Source: Acinetobacter gerneri DSM 14967 = CIP 107464 = MTCC 9824
GTDB taxonomy: Bacteria; Pseudomonadota; Gammaproteobacteria; Pseudomonadales; Moraxellaceae
NCBI RefSeq assembly: GCF_000368565.1
Contig: NZ_KB849542.1
Coordinates: forward strand, 398,581-462,580
DNA: 64,000 bases
Direction: 5' to 3'
Shown here: positions 37,341 through 46,997 of the stretch, one piece after another
Layout of the letters: each line of letters opens with the position of its first letter
Numbering within the stretch: position 1 is the first letter of the stretch
Position numbers and translations under genes: made by a program
Notes under the pieces: generated by a model
Seen by the model: the letters and a program-made list of their open reading frames with translations, nothing else
The model's database searches: none
Told to the model about the DNA's origin: nothing

Positions 37341-38666
37341 TTATTTTTCAATTAAATCATTTGTTTTTTTGCTCAATGCTAGATCTAATTGTTCTTTATC
37401 TAAAGCTTTGTCCCATTTTGCGACTACGATTGTTGCACAAGCATTACCGATCAAATTGGTCAAAGCACGGCACTCCGACATAAAACGGTCTATTCCCAAA
37501 ATCAGCATCATACCAATCACAGGCACGCTCGGCACAACTGCCAAGGTCGCAGCTAAAGTGATAAATCCTGCACCAGTAACACCCGCCGCCCCTTTCGAAG
37601 AAATCATCGCAACCAAAAGTAATAATATTTGCTGACCGATCGTCAAATCGATATTCATGGCTTGAGCGATAAATAATGCTGCCATAGTCATATAAATATT
37701 GGTTCCATCTAAGTTAAATGAATAACCTGTTGGAATCACCAGACCTACAACTGATTTTTCGCAGCCTGCCTTTTCCATTTTATTCATCAAAGATGGTAAA
37801 GCAGCTTCTGACGAGCTGGTGCCCAATACTAACCAAAGTTCATCTTTGATATAACGCATCAATGCAAAGATAGAAAAACCGTTATATCGAGCAACTGCGC
37901 CCAATACTAACGCCACAAATAAAAAAGCAGTGATATAAAATGTCAGTATCAGGAACATCAAATTTCCGATACTTTTCAAACCAAAAGCACCAATGGTATA
38001 GGCCATCGCACCAAATGCACCCAGTGGTGCAAATTTCATCAATAGTCCAACGAGATAAAAAATCGGTGCAGTTAAATGATTGAGAAAATCAACAATCGGC
38101 TGACCTTTAGCACCCGTAGCAGCCAAAGAAATTCCAAATAAAATCGCAACAAAAAGAACTTGAAGAATGTCATTTCCAATCAATGGGCTAACCAATGTTG
38201 TTGGAATAATATTCATTAAAAAACTCACGATATTTGTATCATGTGCTTTTTCAACATAGGTGCTAATTTTTGCAGCATCTTTACTGGCTTGCAAAACCGC
38301 TGGATCGATATTTAAACCATGACCCGGCTGTATGACATTGGCAACGATCATCCCGATAATCAGCGCAAGCGTTGAAAATGTAATAAAGTACAGTAAAGCT
38401 TTACCTGCAACCCGTCCCACAGCCCCCATATGTTTCATACTGGAGATGCCCGTAACAACGGTTAAAAAAATGACAGGAGCAATAATCATTTTGACTAAAT
38501 TGATGAATGCAACGCCTAGTGGTTGCAAACTTTTACCTAAATCAGGCGAAAAATGCCCCAACAAAATACCCAATACAATTGCAAATACAACTTGTACGTA
38601 TAGGATTTGATATAGCTTTTGTTTTTTACGTGGTGGTGGTGACTGCTCACCAACTTGAATTTCCAT
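37341..38666 (-). CDS. dctA: C4-dicarboxylate:cation symporter (second copy)
   Basis: The 441-residue carrier is very similar to the gene at 7607. It shares [27 protein letters not shown] and [14 protein letters not shown], and most differences are conservative. Third-codon positions differ often, so the duplication is not recent or one copy was acquired. A longer frame starts at 38690. The ATG at 38666 follows GGGGGA and gives the same MEIQ start as the paralogue, so I chose it. Two DctA carriers may differ in affinity or regulation. Confidence 0.92.
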   Translation of the reverse strand: MEIQVGEQSPPPRKKQKLYQILYVQVVFAIVLGILLGHFSPDLGKSLQPLGVAFINLVKMIIAPVIFLTVVTGISSMKHMGAVGRVAGKALLYFITFSTLALIIGMIVANVIQPGHGLNIDPAVLQASKDAAKISTYVEKAHDTNIVSFLMNIIPTTLVSPLIGNDILQVLFVAILFGISLAATGAKGQPIVDFLNHLTAPIFYLVGLLMKFAPLGAFGAMAYTIGAFGLKSIGNLMFLILTFYITAFLFVALVLGAVARYNGFSIFALMRYIKDELWLVLGTSSSEAALPSLMNKMEKAGCEKSVVGLVIPTGYSFNLDGTNIYMTMAALFIAQAMNIDLTIGQQILLLLVAMISSKGAAGVTGAGFITLAATLAVVPSVPVIGMMLILGIDRFMSECRALTNLIGNACATIVVAKWDKALDKEQLDLALSKKTNDLIEK

Positions 38667-39184
38667 AAATCCCCCAATCATTAAAATCACTAGAAATCTG
38701 TAAATATTAAATTTCTAAATATATGATTTTAATTATTTTAAAAAAAATTAGTAAATACTATTTATCTATAATATAAATATATAATTCATTAAAATTTTTG
38801 GAATTAATTATTAGATTATTCATTTTTTAATTAAATTGAATATGCAGTACATTCGATAATCAATATTTTATATTTCGCGCATTTAAGATTAAACATGTCA
38901 GCATAATTTCAATCATCCCCCAAATACCACCTAGATCAAACTATTATTTTTTATATATTTTTAACATTAATAATATTGTTTATTGAGATAATTAAAATCT
39001 ATTATTCATTTGCAATTGATCACAAAATATCATTTTAAATATTGAGATAAATCACATATAAGTTTTTTAAATATACTACATCAATTATTTCAAATCACTT
39101 TAAACACAATATACTCTGTTATATAATATTTAATATTAATTATTAAGTTAAAATAACCACGATGTCGTTTTAAATTTCTCTTTT
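38667..39184. other. Extremely AT-rich intergenic region (no gene seen)
   Basis: The 518 bases lie between divergent dctA and the YeeE/YedE gene. They consist largely of A/T runs with stretches such as TATAATATAAATATATAA near 38766. No gene, hairpin terminator or clear operator was recognised. Promoters for both flanking genes must lie here. The other dctA copy is preceded by a region of similar character. Confidence 0.5.
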
Positions 39185-40396
39185 ATGTCTACTCTCTCGA
39201 ATAAAGCTATTTCCGTCCAAAAGTCGGTTTGGTTTGCTTTAGCATTTCTTATCATTGGCTGTCTAGGTGCTTATCATTTTGTTGGTCTCAACCAAGCATT
39301 GCTCTTTTTAGTTGGCGGTGCTTTAGGGATGACTTTGTATCATGCATCGTTTGGTTTTACCTCAAGTTGGCGTGTTTTTATCAAAGAACGTCGTGGTCGT
39401 GGCTTACGTGCACAAATGATCATGTTGGCTTTGGCAGTTGTGTTATTTTTCCCTGCCTTAGGCGCAGGTCAACTGTTTGGTCATCCAGTGCAGGGCTTCG
39501 TATCACCAGTTTCAATGTCAGTCGCTATCGGGGCGTTGATTTTTGGGATTGGCATGCAACTCGGCGGTGGCTGCGCTTCTGGCACACTTTATACTGTCGG
39601 TGGTGGTAGCGCTCGTATGGTCATCACTTTAGTCTTTTTCTGTTTTGGTTCTTTATTGGCGACCAAACATCTAGACTGGTGGTTCAACCTACCTCATCTC
39701 GCACCGATTTCTGTAATTGAACAATTCGGTGTTTTGCCTGCGATTTTGGTGAACTTTCTACTTTTCGCTGTGATCGCTGCCATTACAGTTGTGCTCGAGA
39801 AAAAACGTCATGGTTCACTTGAAAGTGAAACAAAAACTTCTCAGCATGGACTCAAACGTTTTCTACAAGGACCTTGGCCATTGGTTTGGGGCGGGATTAT
39901 TTTAACCCTCTTAAACTTTGCCACTCTTGCTTTAGCTGGTCGTCCATGGGGTGTCACTTCTGCACTTGCCGTTTGGGCTGCGAAGTTTGTCGATATGATC
40001 GGCTTCAATGTGTCAACTTGGGATTATTGGCAACAACCTGCAAATGCCGCTGCCCTCTCACAACCTTTGTGGTTTGATATCACCTCAATGATGAACTTCG
40101 GTATCATGCTCGGTGCATTGCTTGCGGCAAGTTTGGCTGGGAAATTTGCTCCAAATTTCAATATCCCTAGACGCTCAATTTTGGCAGCTGTATTTGGTGG
40201 ATTACTACTTGGTTATGGTGCGCGTTTAGCGTATGGCTGTAACATTGGTGCATATTTCAGTGGTATTGCTTCAGGTAGTTTGCATGGCTGGTTATGGTTA
40301 GTTTTTGCTTTTATCGGTAATGCATTTGGTGTTAAATTGCGTCCATTCTTCTTCCCAAATGAAAAACCACAACCGACTAAAATCACTGGCTGTTAA
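39185..40396 (+). CDS. YeeE/YedE family sulfur-compound transporter
   Basis: This 403-residue inner-membrane protein has about 10 hydrophobic segments in two halves. Each half contains the family signature with a buried Cys: LGGGCASGTLYTVGGGS in the first and LAYGCNIGAYFSGIASGS in the second. In the thiosulfate transporter TsuA of this family, such Cys residues lie along the transport path. The substrate here could be thiosulfate or a related sulfur (or selenium) species. No partner gene is next to it. There is no good ribosome site before the ATG. Confidence 0.85.
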   Translation: MSTLSNKAISVQKSVWFALAFLIIGCLGAYHFVGLNQALLFLVGGALGMTLYHASFGFTSSWRVFIKERRGRGLRAQMIMLALAVVLFFPALGAGQLFGHPVQGFVSPVSMSVAIGALIFGIGMQLGGGCASGTLYTVGGGSARMVITLVFFCFGSLLATKHLDWWFNLPHLAPISVIEQFGVLPAILVNFLLFAVIAAITVVLEKKRHGSLESETKTSQHGLKRFLQGPWPLVWGGIILTLLNFATLALAGRPWGVTSALAVWAAKFVDMIGFNVSTWDYWQQPANAAALSQPLWFDITSMMNFGIMLGALLAASLAGKFAPNFNIPRRSILAAVFGGLLLGYGARLAYGCNIGAYFSGIASGSLHGWLWLVFAFIGNAFGVKLRPFFFPNEKPQPTKITGC

Positions 40397-40422
40397 ATCA
40401 TAAATTGAATTTATGTTTGCAT

Positions 40423-40454
40423 AAAACTTCCTCTTGATAGAGGAAGTTTTTTTA
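40423..40454 (+). terminator. Terminator after YeeE/YedE gene
   Basis: AAAACTTCCTC / GAGGAAGTTTT forms a stem followed by TTTA, 27 bases after the stop. Confidence 0.85.
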
Positions 40455-40501
40455 GGTTAATATGTTATGTTTTTGAATAATATTTAATCATTCTTTCACG
40501 T

Positions 40502-41281
40502 TTAAATAGTCTTTTCATTCATATAACGCCAATACCTTTTTGGTACATATTGCACATGAAGTTTCATATTTTGCCTTGCTGCAATATTGATACTCTTAAA
40601 ATAATCCTTCCATAACTGATCATACAAAACTTCTTCATCATCTAACTCAATAGCGAAATTTTGGCTATGTCCTGTTTTTATATTTTGATCCATTTCTGAT
40701 ACATTCATATTGACTTGATGAACTTGTTTTAGATCATAAAAAATCCCGTACTGACGTTTTTCATCATAAATGAGCCATTTTTGATCTTGATATCGTTGCC
40801 TAAAATGTCGTTCGATCAAAGGCAAAACATTAAAATCAGGACGCACTAAACTTAAATAAAGTTGATCCTTACATTTTTTAAAGCGAACAAAAGCTTCCAT
40901 TCGATGCTTTTCTCGACCTACTTGTTTCGCCCACTGTGATACAGCCAAAACATCACGATGCCCATAGTCCTGATCAATTCGATGCTTAGTAGAAAATGCG
41001 TAAATGCTATAAGCAAACAGATGTTGAAAAGCATCTACATTTTCAGATAAAAATGCATAATAAAAAGCAGCCAATCCCTGTTTGGATAGCTTTGATTTTA
41101 GGCCTTTCCAAACACGATCCGCTTGCGCCTCATTGGATGAAATAAAGATATTTTCATCAAATAAATTTGATTGATCATTTTGATTTTCGCTGACCATGAC
41201 ATCAAATTCTTTAAACTGAAACGCCCGAAACACACAGCATAAAAGCCCTGTCATCGTTCCATCAAAAATATATTTTGCCAT
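40502..41281 (-). CDS. DUF4130 protein, putative DNA repair partner of radical SAM enzyme
   Basis: This 259-residue protein matches the TIGR03915 family. The N-terminus YIFDGTMTGLLCCVFRAF and the C-terminus LWKDYFKSINIAARQNMKLHVQYVPKRYWRYM are its two most conserved blocks. The family is annotated as a putative DNA repair protein because it is always paired with the radical SAM family TIGR03916 and in some bacteria fused to a uracil-DNA glycosylase domain. Here it follows the radical SAM gene by 33 bases. No biochemical function is established. Confidence 0.85.
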   Translation of the reverse strand: MAKYIFDGTMTGLLCCVFRAFQFKEFDVMVSENQNDQSNLFDENIFISSNEAQADRVWKGLKSKLSKQGLAAFYYAFLSENVDAFQHLFAYSIYAFSTKHRIDQDYGHRDVLAVSQWAKQVGREKHRMEAFVRFKKCKDQLYLSLVRPDFNVLPLIERHFRQRYQDQKWLIYDEKRQYGIFYDLKQVHQVNMNVSEMDQNIKTGHSQNFAIELDDEEVLYDQLWKDYFKSINIAARQNMKLHVQYVPKRYWRYMNEKTI

Positions 41282-41314
41282 TTTTAACGATATACTCGAT
41301 TAACGATGATCATT

Positions 41315-42574
41315 TTAAAAACCCAAACTCAGTTGTGGCGAAAGCTGCGCAGTATATTTAGACTGCCCTGCTTGCAAAATTTGCTGGCGAATCTGAAAAG
41401 ATTGCTGTTCTTTTTTAAATTGAGGCGTATCAGCACAGCGAATAAAATATTGTGCGCGGTTATAAGCAACGCCCATTTTCTTAAGCTGATCGATGTGAAT
41501 TTTGGAAAATCGGCGTGCTTGCACGATTTTCTTTGCAGATTTTAATCCTATACCTGGGACACGTAGGATCATCTGATAATCTGCTTGATTAATATCAATC
41601 GGAAACATTTCAGGATGTCTTAATGCCCAGCTCAATTTTGGATCAACATCCAAATCCAAATTTGGATATCGCTGATCGACAATCTCCTCTGCGGCAAAGC
41701 CATAAAAACGCATTAACCAATCAGATTGATACAATCTATTTTCACGTAATAATGGCGGTGCTGAACCGATCATTGGCAGAGATTTTTCGTCTGAATTTAT
41801 TGGAATATAACCAGAATAATAAACCCGTTTCAGCTTAAATTCTTTATAGTGGCGATCCGCCATCATAATGATATCTTGATCCGTTTCCTGATGTGCCCCA
41901 ACCACCATTTGTGTAGTTTGTCCTGCTGGTACAAATTTGGGCACTGATTTAATTATTTTCCGTTCATCTTTAAATTGAATTAAACGATCTCGAACAATAC
42001 CCAAATCTTTTTGTACTTCTTGATGAGTTTTTTCTGGAGCAAATTTTTTTAATCCATCCTCAGTCGGCATCTCCAAATTGATGCTCATTCGATCAACATA
42101 TAAACCTGCTTCATGAATGATTTCTGCCGATGCGCCCGGTATGGTTTTTAGATGAATATAGCCGTTAAAATTTTCTTCAAGCCGTAATTTTTTAACAACT
42201 TGCAGCATTCTCTCCATTGTATAATCAGCAGATTTGAATATACCTGAGCTTAAAAACAATCCTTCAATATAGTTTCTACGGTAAAAATTAATCGTTAAAT
42301 CAACAACTTCTTGCACAGTAAATGCCGCGCGTTTGACATCATTTGAGCGACGCGAAACACAATAAGCACAATCAAAAATACATACATTTGAAAATAATAT
42401 TTTCAATAAAGAAACACAGCGCCCATCTTCAGTATAGCTATGACAAATGCCTGAGCCTGTATCTCCCAGTCCTTTATCTTTGTTTTTTCGATCGCTACCA
42501 CTTGATGAACATGAAACGTCATATTTGGCAGCATCAGCTAAAATCTGTAATTTTTCACGGATACGATCAGACAT
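41315..42574 (-). CDS. Radical SAM protein, putative DNA modification/repair enzyme
   Basis: This 419-residue radical SAM enzyme has the 4Fe-4S motif CxxxCxxC in NVCIFDCAYCVSRRSND (about 71-87). The second cluster region DKGLGDTGSGICHSY lies before it. At the C-terminus a helix-hairpin-helix motif (ILRVPGIGLKSAKKIVQARR, about 327-346) points to DNA binding. It belongs to the TIGR03916 family, predicted to modify or repair DNA. With the DUF4130 gene 33 bases downstream it forms a two-gene operon. The substrate lesion or base is unknown. Confidence 0.9.
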   Translation of the reverse strand: MSDRIREKLQILADAAKYDVSCSSSGSDRKNKDKGLGDTGSGICHSYTEDGRCVSLLKILFSNVCIFDCAYCVSRRSNDVKRAAFTVQEVVDLTINFYRRNYIEGLFLSSGIFKSADYTMERMLQVVKKLRLEENFNGYIHLKTIPGASAEIIHEAGLYVDRMSINLEMPTEDGLKKFAPEKTHQEVQKDLGIVRDRLIQFKDERKIIKSVPKFVPAGQTTQMVVGAHQETDQDIIMMADRHYKEFKLKRVYYSGYIPINSDEKSLPMIGSAPPLLRENRLYQSDWLMRFYGFAAEEIVDQRYPNLDLDVDPKLSWALRHPEMFPIDINQADYQMILRVPGIGLKSAKKIVQARRFSKIHIDQLKKMGVAYNRAQYFIRCADTPQFKKEQQSFQIRQQILQAGQSKYTAQLSPQLSLGF

Positions 42575-42772
42575 GATTTTTAAATTTAACTAAAAAGATT
42601 AGTCATTATAAAAAAATCAATCCCAATTGTGATGCTGTTGATCTTTTATGCGACACGCTTTGACGCTTTACAAAAGATGTATTTTAAAGATATTTTTTAA
42701 ATAAATAATGAAGATTATTTGCTTATTGCGCCATGGTTAGGCAAAGTAAAAATATATCAAGGGAGCGTTAAC

Positions 42773-43816
42773 ATGACTTTATTAGAAAGATTAGACATTA
42801 AACATCCAATTTTACTGGCACCGATGGCTGGTGTTTCCACCCCTCAGCTTGCCGCTGAAGTCTCGAATCAAGGCGGTTTGGGCTCACTTGGTTTAGGTGC
42901 AAATAGCGTCGAATCTGCTCGCCAACAAATTTTACAGACCAAAGAACTTACGGATAAACCCTTTCAAATCAACTTCTTTTGCCATCAAAGTGTTGAGCTT
43001 GATGAAAGCACAAATGCGCGTTGGATTAAGCATCTGGCACCACATTTTGAAAAGTTTTCTGCCACTCCCCCATCAGAATTGAAATGTATTTATCCAAGTT
43101 TTTTAGATAATGATAATTTTCTAAACTTATGCTTGGAAATGAAACCGAAAGCTGTGAGTTTCCATTTTGGTATTCCGCACCAATACCAAATTCAAAAATT
43201 GAAAGATGCTGGAATCCTAACGCTCGTATCCGCTACAAATTTGGCAGAAGCTCAAGCAATCGAAGAAGCAGGCATTGATATCATTATCGCTCAAGGTGTT
43301 GAGGCCGGTGGCCATCGTGGCATTTTCAATGCAAATATTGATGCATCTATCAAAACCTCAGATTTGGTTCAATTGATCAAACAGCACTGTTCACTTCCGA
43401 TCATTGCAGCAGGTGGGATCATGAACGGCGCACAAGCACGAAGCATTATGCAATTGGGGGCGGATGCTGTGCAACTTGGAACTGCTTTTGTTCAATGCAA
43501 AAGCTCAAATGCCAATACTGCTTATCGTCATGCATTGTTTAATCAACCATTAACACAAATTACTTCAACCATTTCTGGTCGTCCAGCACGTGGCCTAATT
43601 AATCATTGGCATAAAGACATTGATCTACCAGATCGTATAACTCACGCTGCCTATCCTTATGCTTATGATTTGGCAAAACAACTCAACACTGCTGCATCTG
43701 CACATGCTGATTTTGCTTATGGCGCATTTTGGGCGGGAAGTAATGTTGCACAAATCCGAGAGTTGGAAGCGCAAGATCTCGTTAATCAATTGGTTTTAGA
43801 AATGAATCAGTTTTAA
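42773..43816 (+). CDS. Nitronate monooxygenase
   Basis: This FMN enzyme of 347 residues oxidises nitronates such as propionate 3-nitronate, a toxic plant/fungal compound. The TIM-barrel motifs are HPILLAPMAGVSTPQLAAEV, GVEAGGHRG with the catalytic-region His, IAAGGIMNGAQA and LGADAVQLGTAFV, the FMN-phosphate part. A longer frame begins at 42719 but lacks a ribosome site. ATG 42773 has GGGAG at the right distance and fits the family N-terminus. The gene is single and ends at a strong terminator. Confidence 0.9.
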   Translation: MTLLERLDIKHPILLAPMAGVSTPQLAAEVSNQGGLGSLGLGANSVESARQQILQTKELTDKPFQINFFCHQSVELDESTNARWIKHLAPHFEKFSATPPSELKCIYPSFLDNDNFLNLCLEMKPKAVSFHFGIPHQYQIQKLKDAGILTLVSATNLAEAQAIEEAGIDIIIAQGVEAGGHRGIFNANIDASIKTSDLVQLIKQHCSLPIIAAGGIMNGAQARSIMQLGADAVQLGTAFVQCKSSNANTAYRHALFNQPLTQITSTISGRPARGLINHWHKDIDLPDRITHAAYPYAYDLAKQLNTAASAHADFAYGAFWAGSNVAQIRELEAQDLVNQLVLEMNQF

Positions 43817-43830
43817 GTTGCTTTGATCCT

Positions 43831-43871
43831 AAAAAACCTTGAAATTACTTTACGATTTCAAGGTTTTCTTT
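43831..43871 (+). terminator. Terminator after nitronate monooxygenase
   Basis: AAAAAACCTTGAAAT / ATTTCAAGGTTTTCTT forms a long stem with a T-rich end, directly after the stop. Confidence 0.85.
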
Positions 43872-43944
43872 ATTTATATAAATTTTTAAAAACATGAATT
43901 TATTCAAAATATTTAATCATAAAATTTTAAATCAAATCAGCCTT

Positions 43945-44859
43945 TTATAAGCTCTGCTCAATCCTATAGACCCGTGTTTTGAGTCGACTCGAAATCAAAT
44001 AGAGAAATAATGCGATGACGAGACTTAATGTGAAAATCGTCCACAAAACAAATTGCATCATCTTTTCTATAAGTTCGGCATTTTTCACTTGATCTTTCAC
44101 ACTCTGTGCAACTGGAGTGATGGCTTTTCCATAAACTTGTTGTTGCATCGTCCAGAGTTGTTCTGGGCGAAAACCATATTGATCAAACTTGGGATTTTGT
44201 CGTTCTGCATCAACCAACATTTGCAAATATGGTTTTGCAGTTGCTAGATCGGCAGGTTTATGCAAAAGCGCTGTTTGAGCGAGTAGATAAGCTTTAACAT
44301 ACTGATCTTCATTTGAATTTTGTAGATACTGTGCGATTTTACTTTGCTGAATATTTTGATCATATTGAGTCAATTCCGCATAGGCTTTTTCTTTTTTATC
44401 TTTCATATCGTATTGAACAAAACTCATGCCTGTCCAAACCAAGATAAAACACAGGAGCCAAGCCACAAATCTTAATACCAAAGATTTAAAACGCACTTTA
44501 AAAAAATGAAAATGTTTTAAGATCGACACTAAGATAAAGGCAGCAAAAAAACTGCCAAAGAACTTTAAAATCAGCCAACCAATCCATTTAAATAGACTGA
44601 AAATATAATCTGAATCACTTGAAAAATAAGATAAATCAAGATTCATCATTGCTGGAAAATAAAGCTGTTTGGTTTCACTTGCCAGTCCAAATAAACCAAA
44701 AGCAATATCATGCTGAAAATACAATGTAAAAATAGACAAAATACACAGGCTTAATGATGTAGTCGCGAACCACATCAGATGTTTTTGCCTTTTTTTAAGA
44801 CTTACAAGGCGTTGTTCTACGCTTTGTAACTGAGCATTTTGCGATTCAGGAATGGACAA
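43945..44859 (-). CDS. Membrane protein of the TelA operon, unknown
   Basis: This 304-residue protein has an N-terminal coiled-coil stretch (AQLQSVEQRLVSLKKRQK). Four membrane segments follow (about 27-48, 88-110, 122-143 and 272-295), with a charged soluble domain between the third and fourth. I do not recognise the family. It is the third gene of an operon with telA and a TelA-like gene, 22 bases after telA. This arrangement suggests a membrane platform for the two cytoplasmic helical proteins. Confidence 0.65.
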   Translation of the reverse strand: MSIPESQNAQLQSVEQRLVSLKKRQKHLMWFATTSLSLCILSIFTLYFQHDIAFGLFGLASETKQLYFPAMMNLDLSYFSSDSDYIFSLFKWIGWLILKFFGSFFAAFILVSILKHFHFFKVRFKSLVLRFVAWLLCFILVWTGMSFVQYDMKDKKEKAYAELTQYDQNIQQSKIAQYLQNSNEDQYVKAYLLAQTALLHKPADLATAKPYLQMLVDAERQNPKFDQYGFRPEQLWTMQQQVYGKAITPVAQSVKDQVKNAELIEKMMQFVLWTIFTLSLVIALFLYLISSRLKTRVYRIEQSL

Positions 44860-44881
44860 ATACTACACCTCGCTGATCAAA

Positions 44882-46027
44882 CTATTTTTTCTGCTCTATT
44901 TTTGCAGGACTTGCACCAATCACAAGTTGCTGCAAATTGTCTTGTAAATTGCGCAAACGTACTGTTGCTTCTTGACGCTTTTGCATGCCCTCTTTTTGGA
45001 TTTGAATGACATCATTCACGGTATTAATCAAACTATTTTGAACGTGTTCGAGTGTTTCAATATCGATCACAGAACGCTGATTGGCTTTGGCTGTATCGAC
45101 AGAATTTTGATGCAACAAATCAGCATTACGTTTCAATAGCTCGTTGGTTGCATCATCAATAGTATTTGCCAACTGCACACTATTTTTTTGCTCTGCCAAA
45201 GAGATCGCCAAACTAATCTGATTTTTCCAAGCAGGTAAAGTAATATTTTTAATTGCATAGAATTTATCAACTAACATTAAGTTATTTGATTGGATAATGC
45301 GGATCATTGGCAAAGTTTGCATTGCCGATTGCTGCAAAATATGCAAATCACTGACACGTTTTTCTAAGTTATTTGCCAAATGATTAAGGTCGTAAATCTG
45401 CTGTGTAGTTTGCTGATCTTGCTCAGGTTTGGCTGTTAATTCATGGATAAAGTCTTGAATTTCAGTTTGTTTAATTTTACCTGCCGCGATATAGATACCC
45501 AATTGCTTATATTCATCTTGCACAGCACCGAACATCTTATCCAAAGTGCCAACACGTGATTTTAAACCTGATTGCGATGTCTCGATTTCTTTGACCAATG
45601 CATCAATCTGTTCTTTAGTGGTGTTGAAATGCTGATCAAAATTTTGTTTTGCACCTTTAAATTTGCTCAATAAACTCCCTAAAAAACCACCAGATTTTGC
45701 TGGGCTTAAAATACTAGAGGTATTGAGTTGCTGAGCAACTTGCACCACTTGATTCAGTTTTTGACCCGTTTCGTCCAAGTCTTTATTTTTAACCAAATCA
45801 AGTAATTCATCAGTATATGTTGAGGTTTTAGTTGCGATACTTTTCCCATATTCAGCCACTGAAGTATGATTGAGATCATTTAACTCTTGATGCGCATTCA
45901 TCACCTCATCAAAATCAGCATTTTCTAAGCCAATATCTTTCAGGTTTAAATGTCCAAATTTCTCCTCGCGCACTTCTTTTGAAGTTTGTGGAATCAATGC
46001 ATTTTGTTGGGTTAAATCACTCATCAT
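44882..46027 (-). CDS. telA: Toxic anion resistance protein (TelA family)
   Basis: This 381-residue, almost entirely helical cytoplasmic protein matches TelA/KlaA: TYTDELLDLVKNKDLDETGQKLNQVV, FGAVQDEYKQLGIYIAAGKI, ITLPAWKNQISLAISLAEQKNSV and NAELLHQNSVDTAKANQR-type blocks. TelA was named for plasmid tellurite resistance, but its biochemical action is unknown. Chromosomal copies contribute to envelope or antibiotic stress tolerance in some bacteria. The ATG overlaps the upstream stop (ATGA), so translation is coupled to the TelA-like gene before it. Confidence 0.88.
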   Translation of the reverse strand: MMSDLTQQNALIPQTSKEVREEKFGHLNLKDIGLENADFDEVMNAHQELNDLNHTSVAEYGKSIATKTSTYTDELLDLVKNKDLDETGQKLNQVVQVAQQLNTSSILSPAKSGGFLGSLLSKFKGAKQNFDQHFNTTKEQIDALVKEIETSQSGLKSRVGTLDKMFGAVQDEYKQLGIYIAAGKIKQTEIQDFIHELTAKPEQDQQTTQQIYDLNHLANNLEKRVSDLHILQQSAMQTLPMIRIIQSNNLMLVDKFYAIKNITLPAWKNQISLAISLAEQKNSVQLANTIDDATNELLKRNADLLHQNSVDTAKANQRSVIDIETLEHVQNSLINTVNDVIQIQKEGMQKRQEATVRLRNLQDNLQQLVIGASPAKIEQKK

Positions 46028-46812
46028 TTCACCTTATTTTTTTCTAATGAATCTTTTAATGCTTGAATCAAACGCTCTCTACTGATGTTTAATTCACTTA
46101 AATATTCATTTGAATCTGAATTATTTTTAAGTTTTAAATTGTATCGCCAAGCAGGGATTAAAACTTGCTCTGCTTCTTTATAACGATCAAGCAAATCATA
46201 GGACAATTGTTGTGATAATTGCATCTGTGTAATGGCAATATCATTACTGGTTTGCACAGTTTGTAAAGTGTTTATTTTCTTGGATAATCTTTCTTGAAAA
46301 TTATTCAAGGGATGCTGATTGTTACTAAATTTTGGATATTCTTGCAGAAAATCTTGTGCTGCAACAATATATTTTGCCATTTGTTCTCGGTATCCAAGCA
46401 ATTGTTGATAGCGAGATTGGGATTTTTGAATCTCTATATGCAATTTTTGACTCAAATGATTGGCTTGATCTATCAAAGTATCTAAAGCTTTAAAATATTT
46501 TACCTGCCCTGCATCAAACTCGATATCTAAACCCAACCATTTTTGTAATGCATTGAATTTTTTATTTTTTAGATATTTTTTCGAGTTGCTGAGTTGCCCA
46601 ATAATTTCACTAATGACCTGACTCAACTTTTGCGTAAGCGCAGGATCAACGCCTTTAAGCATCACGGACTGTGCCTGAATCAATTGATCTGCATAATAGT
46701 TCATACGTGACTGATCATTGAGTAACGGAATCAGATCATTGCGCTGAATCGATAATATATCTTCACGCGCGATATCAAAACGATCTAATGGTGTTAATTC
46801 AATGAATTGCAT
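46024..46812 (-). CDS. Helical protein, divergent TelA-like partner
   Basis: This 262-residue protein is almost all helix. Its segment EQVLIPAWRYNLKLKNNSD matches the TelA block ITLPAWKNQISL. YREQMAKYIVAAQDFL resembles the TelA stretch YKQLGIYIAAGKI. I infer that it is a diverged, shortened TelA paralogue rather than the XpaC/YceG partner usually found next to telA. It is first in the operon and overlaps telA by 4 bases. Its function is unknown. Confidence 0.6.
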   Translation of the reverse strand: MQFIELTPLDRFDIAREDILSIQRNDLIPLLNDQSRMNYYADQLIQAQSVMLKGVDPALTQKLSQVISEIIGQLSNSKKYLKNKKFNALQKWLGLDIEFDAGQVKYFKALDTLIDQANHLSQKLHIEIQKSQSRYQQLLGYREQMAKYIVAAQDFLQEYPKFSNNQHPLNNFQERLSKKINTLQTVQTSNDIAITQMQLSQQLSYDLLDRYKEAEQVLIPAWRYNLKLKNNSDSNEYLSELNISRERLIQALKDSLEKNKVK

Positions 46813-46934
46813 AGTCAGAGCTTAATCAGTTGTAAATCAAAATAATAGTAATCATTAATTGAGGGTTTATATAGCAAATTGCAAATTTTTAAATATTATT
46901 TTTTGTTGCAAGCATTGCTCATATTTGAATGGAT

Positions 46935-46966
46935 TAAAAAAGCCAGATCTTAATCCAGCTTTTTTA
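46935..46966 (-). terminator. Probable terminator after the CSLREA gene
   Basis: AAAAAAGC / GCTTTTTT with imperfect inner pairing, 32 bases after the stop of the 810-residue gene. The T run on the minus strand is good. Confidence 0.5.
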
Positions 46967-46997
46967 ATGACTACTCTCAAATTTTGAAACTGTTTAA

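Noticed and set aside
7607..38666. Recent duplication of dctA
   Set aside because: Silent-site differences are frequent along the gene, so the copies are not recent or identical repeats.
42719..42772. Longer start for nitronate monooxygenase
   Set aside because: There is no ribosome site there, and GGGAG fits ATG 42773.
46024..46812. XpaC-type partner of TelA
   Set aside because: The expected hydrophobic anchor and XpaC motifs are absent; the helical blocks resemble TelA instead.
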